A stretch of DNA of 64,000 bases, taken from positions 1,072,402 through 1,136,401 of the forward strand of contig SCFE01000044.1 of the NCBI GenBank assembly GCA_004352715.1, written 5' to 3'. Below, in pieces: positions 1 to 14,000 of the stretch. The notes beneath the pieces were generated by a model. The model had not been told where the DNA came from and searched no databases. It saw nothing but the letters and a program-made list of their open reading frames with translations. How positions within the stretch are numbered: the first letter of the stretch is position 1; each line of letters starts with the position of its first letter. Both the position numbers and the translations under genes were made by a program. This DNA comes from Hofstenia miamia. Taxonomy: Eukaryota; Xenacoelomorpha; Acoela.

Positions 1-1
1 A

Positions 2-69
<68 letters not shown>

Positions 70-230
70 TACGTATTTTGCAAATTTTTAACTTCAATGG
101 AAAATTCTTTCACTTATTAAAAAATTAACATGACTAACAAAGGCTAAAAGTATCATACAGAACGTTTCACCTATAACCATTAGTCTACTGTATTTGGAAC
201 TTTGCAATTATTTAGATTATATATTTATAA

Positions 231-280
<50 letters not shown>

Positions 281-1175
281 CATTTTAATACTGTGCCATC
301 AAGCATGCATTTTCATTTATTATTGAATTGTGTGTAAATTGATATCAATAAGTAGTGGCCTTTTGGTTTGATTTGATTTGATGCCAGATTTATATATCAC
401 CAGCAACCCTGTTTGAAACATAACTTTTTGACAAATTACATTTTGGACACTGGCAAACCTGCAATACAATCAAATCTAAGAAGTGTAAAATTTTAATATT
501 TTGCTGAAAAATATGTTGATATGATGAAATGAAGCATTTTCACTATTGAAATTATAAAAATTATTATAAACTTTGTCAGTATGAAAAGTCATAGAAAATA
601 TAAATGCTTCAATTTTTACATGTAAATAATAAAATTATTCAAAGGAAAGTAAATAAAAAAGTTACTCTCGCTGTTCTAAGAATATATTAATGCTAAGCTT
701 ATTTTAATTATAGTACGCTCTTGGTAATTCCAACCAAATCCTGATTTTGGCACTGTTGATAATTTTGCAGAAAAACAATAACAAAGAATGTAAATGTCTA
801 TTAGCATCTTTTAATGACGTTGTTATATTTTCTTGGTCATGGCGGACAGAAGTCAACTGGACCCAGATTAGGTTGAAGCTATTGAACATTTGAAAAGTGC
901 TTACAATTCTAAATGTTTGTAATTCATGTGACAATTTTTAATTTAAGTTTTAAAACTATGATTATTTTGTAAATTAACTTTACATAATAATAGAAATGCG
1001 TCCAATAGTTAGCGACCAAAATAGGGCCTCTTACATCTCTGCACTTAGCTTTATTCCTTTTTCTACACTGATGCTACTACAGACAAAAATTTGCAATGCT
1101 TTTATATTATTTAAAACAGGAAATTCTAACCTTTTGAACAGATGAAACACTTTCATTGTAAAATAAAATAGTCAC
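1..1175. other. Intron downstream of exon 10; AT-rich, no gene seen
   Basis: It begins with a (TAAA)n/(TA)n microsatellite (1-66), and a second (TA)n lies at about 231-275. The rest is AT-rich unique-looking sequence. Possible short exons around 676-930 were considered but not accepted. Confidence 0.6.
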
Positions 1176-1478
1176 CTCCAGGTTGTAAATAAAAGCGAAT
1201 AGCTGAAGACAGTTTTCCAGAAAGCAAAGGACTTATGCCGTAACTACGAAGAGTAACAAATGTATCCTTCGGATAATATAAATCATCTTTGACCGAGAGT
1301 TGACCATCTAACTTGTAATCTTTCAACTGGATGTATTTCCCATTCGTGAAATCAGTTTTATACAATAATATTAGATGTTCTGTTTTTGGGCATTCCTTAG
1401 AGTGAAATGGGATCGTAGTAATTTCCACTGTTACAAAATTTTCATTAGAAGTTTGCTTAATGTTAACAGGAATGTCGC
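1176..1478 (-). CDS. Exon 10: fibronectin type III-like domain
   Basis: The acceptor is gcaatttag|GC and the donor is G|gtgact, phase 1 at both ends. It spans residues 528-628. The strand pattern (FVTVEITTIP, TEHLILLYKTDF, then DTFVTLRSYGISPLLSGKLS) matches the end of an FN3 fold, where a Y/F-x-V-x-A-x-N-x-x-G segment is usual. The gene must continue left of this exon. Confidence 0.82.
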
Positions 1479-2756
1479 CTAAATTGCATGTCAATAACCA
1501 AGTTATTTCCAGATTAGAACACACGGCATAATGCAAAAATATTTCAATATTATTATTTTCATCATTAATAAATTAAATGTGAAGTCGTTGCACAGAAAAA
1601 TTAAGAATTAACATCCACTATACATTTGATAAATTCCCAAATTTTCAGAAAAAATTAAGCCAAAATATAAAATTATGAACTATGATTTTAAAGCAATAAT
1701 AAATCAAAGTTAATATAGATTAAACATTATAACATGAATTCAGTTTACCTGCTTTTAAGTTCTCTGAGAATGCAAAGTATTTATTAGAGAGTGGTCATAT
1801 GGGTTTGCATGGAACAGAATTAGACCCGAAAATTTCTAGCCGAATCCAACTCGACCCTAACCAGATTTTGATTCACAATATTTAACGTTTTGTCTCTCCT
1901 TTCAACCAAATGGTGATTAACTTCAGTCATTCTCTAATATTGTAATCCCAGTCATTTCATTGCTGTTACCTAAGATCTACGATACTTCTCAAATCGAATG
2001 GTTATTAACATCATTAAATTTTTGATCAATCAATCAAGGATTTGCTGATATTTTGTGCGCTCAGTTGTATTGAAACAAACCCAACCATTTAGTACCCCAA
2101 CCCGACTCCATCAGACCCGAAGCTCGAAATCGGATTGGATTTATTCGGGTACTCGATGCCACTCCCTAGTGCTGATCACTAAATGCTTAATAATGATAAT
2201 GATTTAATTGTACAAGAAATATTCAAATATATCCTTACAAGAAATTGCGTCTTAAGTAGACGCATTTTTTATTAAAAATTATAAGTTTAATTTTATAGAG
2301 GCTTTTTCATTTCATATCAAAGAATCCAACAAGATTTTTACAATCTATTCACATATTTGGTGTTCTACACATAATATCAAGCATAATGTGTTGAAAAATT
2401 AATGAGGATATGAGTAAAATTTAATTGAAATGTTTTGCAACATATTGAACAAAACTGAAATAAATACCACATATAATAATATCTTGATCTATATGAACTG
2501 TCATGCTTGTTGATTCGGCAACGCATCTATATTTTCCGTCATTTGTGGCCAATCCTTGTAATGAGAGTTTAGTTGTATATTTTTTTACCCCAGGGAGGTC
2601 TGCTACGGATGAAATTACAGGCTTCCCTGAAGAATCGAGGTTTTCTTTAAAGGTGTTGTTGCTAAATTGCCAATATATCTTCTTAAATTCGGACGCAACT
2701 GCCTAAATGTCAAAGAACGCTGTCGTTATTAAATATACTTGACTTCATGATTGACA

Positions 2757-2796
<40 letters not shown>

Positions 2797-4028
2797 TCTA
2801 AAAGGAAAACACATTGAATGATCTCATTAAGAAATGTATTCAATCAAATTATATTTTATCAGATACATTCAATTTTAAAAATATTCTGAAAAATGTGTTC
2901 AATGAAAAATCAAATTCAAAAATTACGGTTAGCTTTAATCCCTTTTTACTAATATTCCAGTCACAAAAATGATTAACCATGTTACTACGCGCTCTAACTT
3001 CTATTTTATAACAAAAAATTAAACGTGATTCCAAAAGAAACTTTGCAAATTTCTCACAGTTCTTTTAAAAGGCTCCTTGAAAAGGCATGTTTAGATACTT
3101 CGTTTTTGTTTAATAGACATATATATATATATTATAATGGATATATATATATATATATAAACAAATTGATGGAATGGCTATGGGCTCAACATGGGCCCTA
3201 CAATGGCTAGCTTCGCAATTGATATAATTGAATCTTAATTCGATGGCAAAGAATTTCTATGCTATCATAAACAGGATGTGTTTGCTGTATTTTACAATCA
3301 AAGTGAAATTGTCGACTTTTTGACTTTATAAATAATCAATTACATGAAAAATAGTTTTCATTAGAACAAGAAAATGAGAAGAAGAAGATAAATTTTTTAG
3401 ATGTTACAGTAACAAATCTTGGAGGATCATGTGAAACTGAAATATTTATCAAGAAAAATTGTAGATCAAGGTTAAGATATAAAAGAAACTGAAAAAGACA
3501 TATATTGGAAATTACAATTCATTGAAAATAACACAATTGAATTGTAAAATAAGCTAAAAACATTTAATGCAATTTTAAAATTTACAAAGATTATTCCAAT
3601 ATTTCAATCATTCAAAACATTAAATTTAATTCGCAAGAAAGATCAAATAACAAAAGGATTGGCTTCATCATTAGTTTATAAATATACTTGTGATGATTGT
3701 AAGAAATCATACTCGAATCAAAGAGCACATCAATGGTCATTTAACATCAGAAATTTTTAATCACATTCATTATCAACATTGAAAAATGTTAAGATCATTA
3801 CAAAAACAAAATATACAAAAATTGCAGAAGTCGTTGAAATTAACAACATCGATAAAATAAAGTTTTTAAATAAACAAATTAATCCAATTAAGTATTTATA
3901 TTTATTTTAGATTTCATTCAAGAATTTTAGTGTAGTTTATAAATTGTAAAAATATTTTTGCCGCAAATTATTTGCTGATGATGGTTATATAACATAATCG
4001 AATGTATTCATTAAGTAAACTTTCAAAA

Positions 4029-4074
<46 letters not shown>

Positions 4075-5715
4075 CTCGCGCTGTGTACACTTTTTAAACA
4101 AATGAAAAAATTTTTTTCATTTATTTCTTGCTTGTGTGCTTTTTTATGAATAATTATGTACAGACATGTTATTTTCACGCTATTATCCTAAATGTTTTTT
4201 AACGTTTAATCCAGGTTTTTCAGTAGTTTGCAAATATTTACACAATTAAATTTATATTATGCAGCAATAATGATATTATTTAATCTAAATAAATTATTTT
4301 CTCAGATTTTTATGATCTTTGCCAACCACGCTCTCTAATCCGGATTAATTGAAATATGAAATTAAGGTGAAACCTTAGCAAATATTAAGTTACATGATAG
4401 CATTGACCCTTTATATTTTGCCATTTAGCGAAACTTTGTGCTTAAGTAAGCGAATTAATCATATTTACAAGCAATCTGTCTAATTAGGATTTCCAAAAAT
4501 TTTCATACTAGCTGCAATCATTACTAACTTTTAAAAATAGTAATTAATATCACATATAACAATTGCTTAACAAGAATTTTTAGCTTTATTGCATTAGTTG
4601 CATTTAATCCGCCATTGCCTAATTTGAAATAAAATATTTTTAAGCAACATAAAATACGTTCAGCTTCACTGTTTCCAAAATATTGAATTACAATCAATCT
4701 TTATTCAATTCTCTTGATCCTTTGTATTTTATATTTATAGTCTTCTATTATGCGGGATTTATTGTATTTACAAGCAATCTGAGTAATCCGAATTTCATAT
4801 CCTTTTAAAAGTTGCAGAAATAATAATTGTTATTTATTAATTTATTCATTTGATTTATAACTAAGGTTTACATCTGCGGAAGATCATTAATGAGGTTCCG
4901 ACGTCAATCATTTACTATCAACTGGCTTTCTGGCGACAATCACTGCAACAATAGCTGCAATACTTTTAACTAACTAACTAACAATCCTAATCTACTTATA
5001 AAAATGCTAACATCTTCAATTTGTCTACGTCAATAAATATATAAAAAAACCTCAAATTTTTGCAATCAATCCTACTTATTAATTACAGTGATCAATTCCA
5101 ATCAGCATTCAATTTAACAAAAAGCACACTTACTTGAACATAAAGACGTTATATAATTAATTATACAAGTACATACTTCTTAGTACAAATATTAGTAGAT
5201 TGATGCTATATATTGTCTGGAATAGACAGCTTGGAATTCTTTGTGGTTATTTTCGCACATACCTTGCGTACTATGATATTCATTCACCTAAGTATTTGAT
5301 TTGGATCTCTAGTAAAATATAAAACTTCAAAATCCTGTTACAAATAGCAACAGAAGGCAAAATCCGGAAGAGACAGCTGATTTTTTTGGCTATTTTGACA
5401 TGTACATTAATTATTATAGCGGTTATTGGCATAAACATTTGAATTTTGGAGTTTATTGTAAGAATAAACGCTCTATAATTGTTACTAAAGTGTATAGTGA
5501 GCGAGGTGTACAGAGAGCGAGTATAAATATCGACCCATATATTTTTTGAAAAATCAAAGTTATTGAAAAAAATTTTAAATTTGATTTTTCTATATGCCTT
5601 TGCGTAGCGTTCATATTTTTAGCAAAAAAAATTTATAGGTGTTCATAGTCTTTGTGGATTTTTACCTCGCTCTCTGTACGCGTAAATTGACATTTTCATA
5701 GAACAGAGAGCGACA

Positions 5716-5757
<42 letters not shown>

Positions 5758-5834
5758 GCTTTTTGCTATAGAAAATGCAAAAACCTTGAATTTAGCGGGA
5801 AANNNNNNNNNNNNNNNNNNNNNNNNNNNNNNNN

Positions 5835-5867
<33 letters not shown>

Positions 5868-8800
5868 ACAATCATAATAAGAATAAGAACATTTCGTAGT
5901 AAGTTTATTAAGTATTTAATAATCTTAGAAATTTTAACACTGTTTGTAATTAAGATTACTAAGTCTATGTATAGTGCTTTCTTTAGATGAGTTTTTCAAT
6001 ACAGAAAATCTTCTTTCAATAGGTGCTGATGAATAGTACATAAATACCAGGCAAACATTATTAGTGTGGTTGAATATTTTAACATCCATACAATTTTTTC
6101 TCTAAATTTTAAAATTTAACAATCCAATCAAATTATATTGCGATTTTTTGCTGAATTCCTCCAGTCAAATTGGATTATTGACAATACACAGCAAAAACTA
6201 AAGGCAAATCCTGTTTAAGGCTAGCATAAATTGATGAATATCTCATTGGATCACTTCTTAAAACTCCAGTTCAAGAGAGCAACGAATAACGTTTTTTGTT
6301 TTTTGTATGGTTCATATCGTGCTTAAATTGATTTGAAAGCGGACAAATTAAAAACATAGTTCTCTGTAGCACTACAGAGATCCATGTTAAAAAAGAGGTG
6401 AAAATATTGTATTTTCAGATCGTAGACAGTATATTAGTTCATCAGTTATGAATGCTTAAAAGTTTTTATGGAAAAAAATCATATATTGTAACAAGGCCTA
6501 CTTTAATCACGGCTTCACGATTTGCAGTACAAAAACGAAAAATAGCAATAAATACTCTTGCAAGTAGGGAATTAGTGTAAATTTTTGTCCAAATATGCAA
6601 TACAAAGAATATAAAAAATTCCCATCAAATTTGTGGAATTACGACCATTGTATTTTCTTGGCAATAAAAAAAAGGTTCTTCAAACAATTAAAGGTTTTCA
6701 CAAGCAAGTAAGTTAAATTTCTAGAAATATTTCACCTCAACGTAGAAAGGTTAGAGCCACATTCTTGTTTGTCTATATCTATATTCTCTGATTTTTATGA
6801 GGTCAAATCATAAATTTTGATATGCAGAAAGATGATTGTTTATTGTTAATGGCCTCGTTATATCTGAGAGTGGTTTTTGCAATTTTCAAAGAAGCGAATC
6901 GCTCCAAAAGGTGCATAGATGTGTACAATAGCTAATTCCTTGATTTGGTTACTTAAAATTATTTGTTGCATCAAATCTTGATCTGCGGCGAAGTGTGTTT
7001 GTGGCCTCATTTTTGTTAATTTTACTGCAAATAGTCAGGCCGTGATTACAGTAGGCCTTTATTGTAAAAATGCGTCTATGCTAATTAGGATTCCATATTG
7101 TTTTGTATTAATTTTGGCACAATTAATATTGTCAATACTTCTTTTTCCAAAGAATTTTACAAAAGCAGTTTACATTATACGATATTGCCGTCCCAAATTC
7201 TACATTATACGATATTGAGAATTATACGATATTGAGAATTATACGATATTGCCGTACCAAAATGGCTACTCTTCAAGAAAAAGCACAATGTGTATCGTAG
7301 TTTATTGAAAGCAAATCGGATGTTCAGACTCAACGAAACTACAGAAATAAGTATGGAAGAATCCTCCATCCCGCCCTTCCATTCGTGCATGGCAAAAGAA
7401 ATTTATGGAGACAGGCACCGTATTTGATAGAGAAAGGAGTGGGCGACCAAGAACATCTGAGGAAAACATCGATCGTGTTTCACAAGCCTTTACTCGTTCT
7501 CCTACAGTCCATCCGCATTGCTTCCAGAGTGTTGCAACTACCGCGTTCAACAGTGCACAAGGTCCTCCACAAGAACTTACGGCTGTACGCTTACAAAGTG
7601 CAACTGTTACAGGCTCTTGAGCCAAATGACAAGCTAAAACGAAGAGAGTTTGCTGTAGAAATGCTGGCACGAATTTCTGATGATGAAGCATTCCTTACGC
7701 GAGTCTGTTTTAAAGATTAGGGAAATTAAACAGACTCAATGTAAGAATCTGGGGGTCAGAAAGCTCCCAATGAGACTAGGGAGCTTTACCGGGCTAGTCC
7801 AAAAGTGAATGTGTGGTGTGGAATCATGTTTGATCGAATAATGGGCCATTTTTCTTCAACAAGGCAACAATTAATGCAGTTGTTCACCTTTAATTTCTGA
7901 CCGAATATCTGGCACCACAACTGATTGACCTACAACCAACCATTATCTTTCAGCAAGATGGTGCATCACCACATTTGGACGCCATGTTCGTCAGTTCTTC
8001 AATCAAACATTCCCAGACCGATGGATCGGAAGTGATGGACCAATTCCCTGGCAACCACGTTCACCAGATATCACTCTCTTAGACTTCTTTTTATGGGGTT
8101 ATGTAAAATATATCGTGTACCGAACAAAGGTACGTGACATTGCTGACTTAAAGCAAAGGATTCGGAATGCCATTGCCACCGTTGATGGACCTATGCTACA
8201 GCGAACATGACAAGAAATAGGTTGTTGACTTGATGTACTTCGTGCAACTAATGGTGCTCATATAGAGGTCTATTAAATATAGTTAAAAACTTTAATACTT
8301 ATTAAAATGAAAAAATCTGGTAAAGATATCTCATAAATTGCTTTTATAATAATTTTTTTGAATTGTAAAGAGATTTCGTGGACAACCTGTATAGTTGTAA
8401 ACATTAATTATTAATTTACTTCACAGTGTAATTTTTGACAAATTCATCTTGTTTGACACGAATACCTTCTGCGACATGCTAAGAATTTCAATTGAAATCA
8501 ATAGTGGATTTTCAGTCATGCATGCAGTCAGCGTAAACTATCTGTTTTTCGATGCTTATAAAATTTCAGATTAATTAGGCCATAGTTTGGGAGCAAATTT
8601 GGAAACACGCAATCATTTCCAAATCGGGTTTTATTAAGAAAGTCTACCATTTTAAAAAACAACTTCAGAATTTCGGCAATTTAAACCTAAGTTTTTATGC
8701 ATTTTCACTAATTTGGGAATTTTCATAGAATTAAATTGCTAATCCACAATTACCACAAAATGGTTTTCTTAACATAGTTTATATATATATTGTAAGATCA

Positions 8801-9939
8801 CTGGAATACATGAAAAACAGCTTGCTAATAGAACGTAGCTAAAACTGTTCTCTATTTACTAGGATTTCTTGGTCTTATATACGGTGATTTATTAACATAT
8901 TTACAAATATCAAGCTTGATTCGAAAACACTTGCTCTGGCCGATAAACAACCAGTACCCTATGACACAATATAAACGAATTAAAATGTTGTGCATTTTTT
9001 GGACAGAACAAAGTAAATACGATAACGTGGTCCTGGTACAATTGTACAAAACTTTGTAGAAACCTGCAAGTGCTATTCAAGGCCAAAGATGAAAATTTAT
9101 TTTCATTTGGAAAGAGCTGAAAAATTCAATATGCTATTGTGCAGTAGGCTTCCCCTTTAGGCTTAAAATAAAAAATGAAAACTTAATTTTTTAATTTTTT
9201 TAAAATGCAATTGAAAAATTTGAACATTTTGCCTATAAAAAGCAACGAGAATAATTTTTTTGTTTTAATTTCCAATAAAAATATAATTTTGAAAATAAAA
9301 TTCTACATATTCATTAAAATTTTACGAAATTTTGCACATACATCTAAAAGCAGGACACAAATATTTATAGAAACCCAAAATTTTGGAAACTTACATGGAA
9401 GCCTAAAATAATTAAAAAGCCTAAACATGAAAAACTCATATGGCCCATCCTAAAAGAAAATTTTGGCTAAGCCAATGCCATACAATGAAAATTTAATTGT
9501 CGTACGAAATTACATTGAATTTTAAAAAATTCTGTAAAAAATAGTTAATTCAGGAATTTTGGATAGCATGGTTATAGTAAGTTTTATGTGAAGTTTAATA
9601 GAGCTAGATGCCTTACGTAAATATTTTCAAAAGGTTGAAATTTGCTCAATTCCAAAAAGTTATGCACTTTTCTAACGAGAAATTCAAATTTGTTAAAAAT
9701 CTTATTCAGATGTTGAAAATGTATAATTAAAATATTAATATAAGTGATTGCAATTATTGGTTTTGCTTAAAAATGATGTTGCTTATGAAATAAATTATGT
9801 AATGTTTAAACAAAATAACATTTGTGTCCCCTATTTCAAAAATAAATAAGTGGTTACAATTATTCAACGTAAAAATTATAATTTTTATGATGAATAATTT
9901 TAACACAGCTTTATTAAGCATCTGTTCGCTTGACCTTAG

Positions 9940-9975
<36 letters not shown>

Positions 9976-11016
9976 TGTATATATATATATATATATATAT
10001 ATNNNNNNNNNNNNNNNNNNNNNNNNNNNNNNNNNNNNNNNNNNNNNNNNNNNNNNNNNNNNNNNNNNNNNNNNNNNNNNNNNNNNNNNNNNNNNNNNNN
10101 NNNNNNNNNNNNNNNNNNATATATATATATATATATGAATTTGGCGACTTAGCCAGTGAATTTCATATTTGACAAGAAATTCGTTACCTTGTTAATACAC
10201 TTAATTAGCTTAAAGTGAAAGGAAATAACACCTATTCAATTGTGAATATCAAATAAATTTTGAATGGCACACTTACACAACAATATTTCAAGTCAAATAT
10301 AAATCAAAATCAGCAACAGCCCAGTTCAAAATATAACAAAGAATTTTTTAGGTGATAACTTTAATTAGGGCTTATTTGATGTAATACGTCATTTTTTAAT
10401 TGAAATGATGTTTCTGTCAAGATATTTTTAGAAATAAAAATGCGCGTATTGCACTTAATTTCATTCATCATTAATGAATTTCTAACCTCGAATGAACAGT
10501 TGATAGAAGAATCGTTCGTTCTTCCAAATAATTTTTTACCGGATGATGGAGGTATTGGCTTCACATTCACAATTTCAATGGGAATGTTTTGCGATTTACA
10601 TCTGGGATTATAAAACTCACCGCATGCAACGCATACAACTGTTTCATCACTTTCACCAACTCTAAAATATTTTAAATGTGATAAAAAAATAGCATGATCA
10701 AGGATAATAAACCTTAACAATGCGGTGAAATGAAAATCAAGCATCAATTTTTTTGATTATCTTGATTTGTCATAAAATTGCACAACAAGGTATTGGCATG
10801 TAAAATCTAATTCAAATCTTTATCAGAAGATTGAATAGAAATATATATATATANNNNNNNNNGGGTTCTACTCTCCAACTATATATAAAAAGCAGGTTTG
10901 TCAATGGAGCAGAACTTTGCTCCCCAACCCACAACATCAAACATTTCTGTGTGGATCAGAGTTGGAACTGGCCGGAAATTTTAAGGCCGGGGCATTATAT
11001 GTTTAATCTATACAAG

Positions 11017-11047
<31 letters not shown>

Positions 11048-14000
11048 AATTTTTACATATAAATTACACTCCTGCCATTAAAGCTGTTTGATCTTTAAGC
11101 GGCAGAGGCTTTTTGTTAAACAGAAACTGATTCAATTGCGGTTGCTTGTTTGTAGGCTGCTTTATAAGTTATTCAAATACCTAATGGCATGTGATATGCC
11201 ATAGTTTTTTCTAGTACCATTTTGAGTTGTCTTTGAGTGTGTTCGAAATGCTGACTTCTTGCAATATGAGCATACTATCCAATATTCCAAGACTGTATTC
11301 TCTCCATTTAGATCCACAGCAACTGGATGCATCATATAGCGCCAAACTTTTTCATTTTTNNNNNNNNNNNNNNNNNNNNNNNNNNNNNNNNNNNNNNNNN
11401 NNNNNNNNNNNNNNNNNNNNNNNNNNNNNNNNNNNNNNNNNNNNNNNNNNNNNNNNNNNNNAATACCTAATGGCATGTGATATGCCATAGTTTTTTCTAG
11501 TACCATTTTGAGTTGTCTTTGAGTGTGTTCGAAATGCTGACTTCTTGCAATATGAGCATACTATCCAATATTCCAAGACTGTATTCTCTCCATTTAGATC
11601 CACAGCAACTGGATGCATCATATAGCGCCAAACTTTTTCATTTTTATGAGATTTTTTATTTGTTGAAGTGTAAATTCTCCTAATTTAACTTTTTGTATAA
11701 TTAGTGAATCAGATAAACTATCTGATAGCTCGATATCCATAACAAACAGTGAAATGCAAAGTAAAAGGATAAAGTGTTTAAATAAACAATTATACAAACT
11801 AGCATCTAACACATTTGAAGCAGTTTTATCCAACAGGGTCAGAAATTAAATGCTATTACAGTAAAATATGCCTACCTGTTGCCCCTCATAGAGGATTTGT
11901 AGTATAGAACTAGTGAATATAAAAACTTTTCATGCCTAGATCTTCGTAAGGCCCACTGGCAAGTGCCTATGAAAAACAAGATATTGAGAAAACTGCATTT
12001 TCTACACAGGAAAGTCTGTTTGAGTGGCAGTACATGCCTTTTGGGCTTTGCAATGCCCTCACTATGTTTGAACAATACACAAAATGAGTACTAAAGAATG
12101 GAAATCACAATTTAGAGCCAGGATTAATGGCATATATAGACACCATAATGATAGAAATTCGCATGGTAACAGAGCACTTACAGAAATTGTCAAGAACATT
12201 AAAAATTTTATACAATGTGAGTTTAAAAGTAAATGGAAATAAATGGAAATTCTAAAGCCAGAAGTATTGTTTCTCAGACAAGAGATACAACAGGGGTCTA
12301 TAACCAAAAAAAATAATGCTAAGGATTTGATCAATAAAATTAAGACCCCTTAAACTAGAATGGACATACAGTGAATAATGAGTTACCTAAACTAGTAAAT
12401 TTTTACCATCCCAAACCTAGTGGGAAAGACAAAGTTGATTTTGAAATTTCTTTATAGGAACATGGCATTTGAGTGAACCGTGCAGCATGTGGACAAGTTA
12501 AAAATCATACATGAGGACTTTAAGAAAATACCATCATTAAATACACCAAACTGTAACCTGCCTTTCATAGTCAATTGCAGCACTAGTACTGTGGACATTG
12601 GTGCAACAACCAATCTAGTAGGTAATGGAAAATTGTATCCAATACAATTTTTCAATAGAAAACTCTGCCAGATTAAACTTAACAATGGCTCTACCAAACT
12701 TGAAATGCTGACCCTGGTAGAGAGCCTAAGAAAATTTTGATATTTTGTATTAGAAAGACAGTTTACTGTGAGGACAGACAAGCACAGATTGCCATGGCTA
12801 AAAATGTTTTCCAGAGACCAGAGTAGCATAGTCACAAAAAGGATAGAATACCTCACAGACTTCAATTTCAAAATAGGACATTGCAAGGGAATGCTACATA
12901 CCAATGCTGACCTATAGATGACCTTACCTCCATACAAAAGAGACTTGAGGAAATCTGAGGGTGAAGTGAATGAATTTGATTTTCTGCTCATGGCACAATA
13001 TTAGGATTTGCTGGAGAATAACACAGGTAAACAAGATCACCCAATTTTGCCATCCTTATGAATGAAGAAATAGTGGCAGAAGAAATTAGACAATATTAAG
13101 AGAGAGATTCAGTAGGGAGGGAAACAAAAAATGTCATTATCCAAGTTTAATACTAAGTAAATTATCACAGAAGTACTTTAGAATATAAAATTTTAAATTG
13201 AAAAATAATTGTTTGTTGTACACAGTGAGTCATAATAATAGGTTGGCTAACCCAGAATATGATATAAGAGATCCAAAAGGTGCATCAAAAAGGAAACATT
13301 GGCATAATGCAAACAAAAAACACATTTAGTAGTTGATATGTCTGTACATGAGTGAGAAAGGTAGTAGAAGATGTAATTGATAAATGTGACATACTGGTGA
13401 CACACATTACAAGAGAAAGAGAGTGGAGCTAACAAAAATTATGACAAAAAGGCCAAATAATATTGTCCTTGCTGTTTTAGAGAAACTCTTCTTAGATAAT
13501 GAAGGGTATGAAAATGTGCTGATAATCATAGATAACTTCATGAAATATGCAACATTCATACCATTAAAAAAAGTGAGTGGATAGTAAATTTCAGCTACAT
13601 GACAAAACTTGTGAAGATAGAGTTCTATAATTTGAAGGCCAATTGCTAAAAAATTGATGGAGAAAATGGAGGTGTTTAAAAACACTAGCAAAGCATAGCA
13701 CCCACAAGCTAATGGGGTCATGGAGAGGCTGAACAGAACATTAATAAAGTAATTGCAGACAATGACTTCCAAAGTTGGAGGGAAGCATTAGTTGTCTGTG
13801 TTGCACATCACAGAATTTTTTCAACACATCAGTGCATAACACAATGAAAATAATACCAATTAAGGCAATATACAGGAGAGAATGTCATATACCTCTATCA
13901 ATGTTGTTCAATAAATATACAGAGGGAGCTCATAATGAATATGTAAAAAAATTCATGAAAAATATTCAAGAAATTAATGAAACCATTTGGTGTAACACTA

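Noticed and set aside
676-930. Possible exon 11 or terminal exon on the minus strand (acceptor after 753, stop TAG at 676-678)
   Set aside because: The phase fits exon 10 and the acceptor context is fair, but the short peptide (VPKSGFGWNYQE...) is not FN3-like, has no anchor segment, and no polyadenylation signal follows. Not enough to call.
2503-2706. Plus-strand open frame of 67 codons
   Set aside because: It lies antisense to exon 9, whose Ig signature and splice sites are convincing.
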